This document shows positions 6,517 through 6,850 of a stretch of 6,850 nt of DNA, piece by piece (position 1 is the stretch's first letter; each line of letters starts with the position of its first letter). The DNA comes from Acidobacteriota bacterium (lineage in GTDB: Bacteria > Acidobacteriota > Terriglobia > Terriglobales > Acidobacteriaceae): positions 1 through 6,850 of the forward strand of contig JAJXXG010000646.1 of NCBI GenBank assembly GCA_021781255.1, given 5' to 3'. The notes under the pieces were generated by a model. It did no database searches, was not told where the DNA came from, and saw only the letters and a list, made by a program, of their open reading frames with translations. Made by a program: the position numbers and the translations under genes.

Positions 6517-6850
6517 ATGGTCACACGCAGGGAGTTCCTCGACACGCTTGCCGCGGGAGCAGCCGGGCTGGCAATCAGCTCATCCGCCAAAAGCTACGGC
6601 CAGATCATGGGCGCAAACGAGCGCCTCAACTTTGCCGTCATCGGCCTCAACAGCCGCGCCTACGCGCATCTCTCCGGCCTCAAGGCCAACAAGGCCGCCG
6701 CCCGCGTCACCCACGTCTGCGATGTGGAGACCAACATCCTCGCCAAATTCGCCGCCGCCACCCAGCAGTCCATGGGCGAAGCCCCCGCCGCTGTCCAGGA
6801 CTTCCGCAAGGTTCTTGAACTCAAAAGCGTCGACGCCGTCACCATCGCCA
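6517..6850 (+). CDS. Tat-exported Gfo/Idh/MocA family oxidoreductase, N-terminal part (runs off right edge)
   Basis: The first 111 codons are present. A twin-arginine signal opens the protein: TRREFL at 3-8, hydrophobic AAGAAGLAISSSA at 12-24, and a likely mature start near QIMGANERL (29-37). A Rossmann fold follows: a first strand LNFAVIGLN at 37-45, where the glycine-rich turn reads GLNSRA (43-48) instead of classical GxGxxG, then VTHVCDVE at 64-71, whose Asp69 probably contacts the cofactor ribose, and KVLELKSVDAVTIA leading into the fourth strand. Members use NAD(P)(H) to oxidise or reduce sugars and related polyols, and carry the catalytic EKP or related motif further on, beyond this window. 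Secreted Gfo/Idh/MocA enzymes with tightly bound cofactor are known, glucose-fructose oxidoreductase being the model. Its substrate here is unknown. It stands 244 bp after the J-domain gene and probably has its own promoter. Confidence 0.9.
   Translation, partial: MVTRREFLDTLAAGAAGLAISSSAKSYGQIMGANERLNFAVIGLNSRAYAHLSGLKANKAAARVTHVCDVETNILAKFAAATQQSMGEAPAAVQDFRKVLELKSVDAVTIA

Noticed and set aside
6390..6818. A 142-codon plus-strand frame overlapping the oxidoreductase
   Set aside because: It gives arginine/proline-rich text in the wrong frame. The frame from 6517 has a ribosome site, a Tat signal and a Rossmann fold.

Overview
The window looks like a chromosomal segment from an Acidobacteriota genome, probably class Terriglobia. 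This is inferred from protein types, not from a marker gene. It is GC-rich and holds a carboxypeptidase-regulatory/TonB-plug receptor of the Oar-like kind, a seven-blade CRTAC1 (FG-GAP/VCBS plus ASPIC/UnbV) protein, a CxxCH/TPR protein of a type I associate with that phylum, and a Tat-exported Gfo/Idh/MocA oxidoreductase. No RNA genes, CRISPR arrays, insertion sequences or phage genes were seen.

Left part, minus strand. The first 421 codons of a TonB-dependent outer-membrane receptor occupy 1-1263 and run off the left edge. Upstream is a convincing sigma70-type promoter (TTGACA, 18-nt gap, TATCGT) and a leader of roughly 190 nt. A further ~600 bp holds no convincing gene. At 2091-2577 is a decayed cytochrome c/TPR gene: its N-terminal signal and haem motif are joined out of frame to a C-terminal TPR scrap, and a 10-bp direct repeat sits at the joint. 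The 632-aa CRTAC1 protein (2798-4696) lies upstream of it on the same strand.

Right part, plus strand. A short intergenic region separates the CRTAC1 gene from a divergent 109-aa protein (4918-5247) that ends in one membrane helix. A J-domain/winged-helix protein with a repeated DRRxNRxDRR tail follows (5523-6272). The first 111 codons of a Gfo/Idh/MocA oxidoreductase (from 6517) run off the right edge.

Most products are predicted to be exported or membrane-bound: receptor to the outer membrane, CRTAC1 protein and oxidoreductase by Tat, ancestral cytochrome by a signal-anchor. No shared pathway can be shown. The clearest grouping is CRTAC1 plus cytochrome/TPR, and the second partner is now broken. 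I see no strong case for a wholly new system; the best leads are the broken gene and the J-domain/winged-helix protein.
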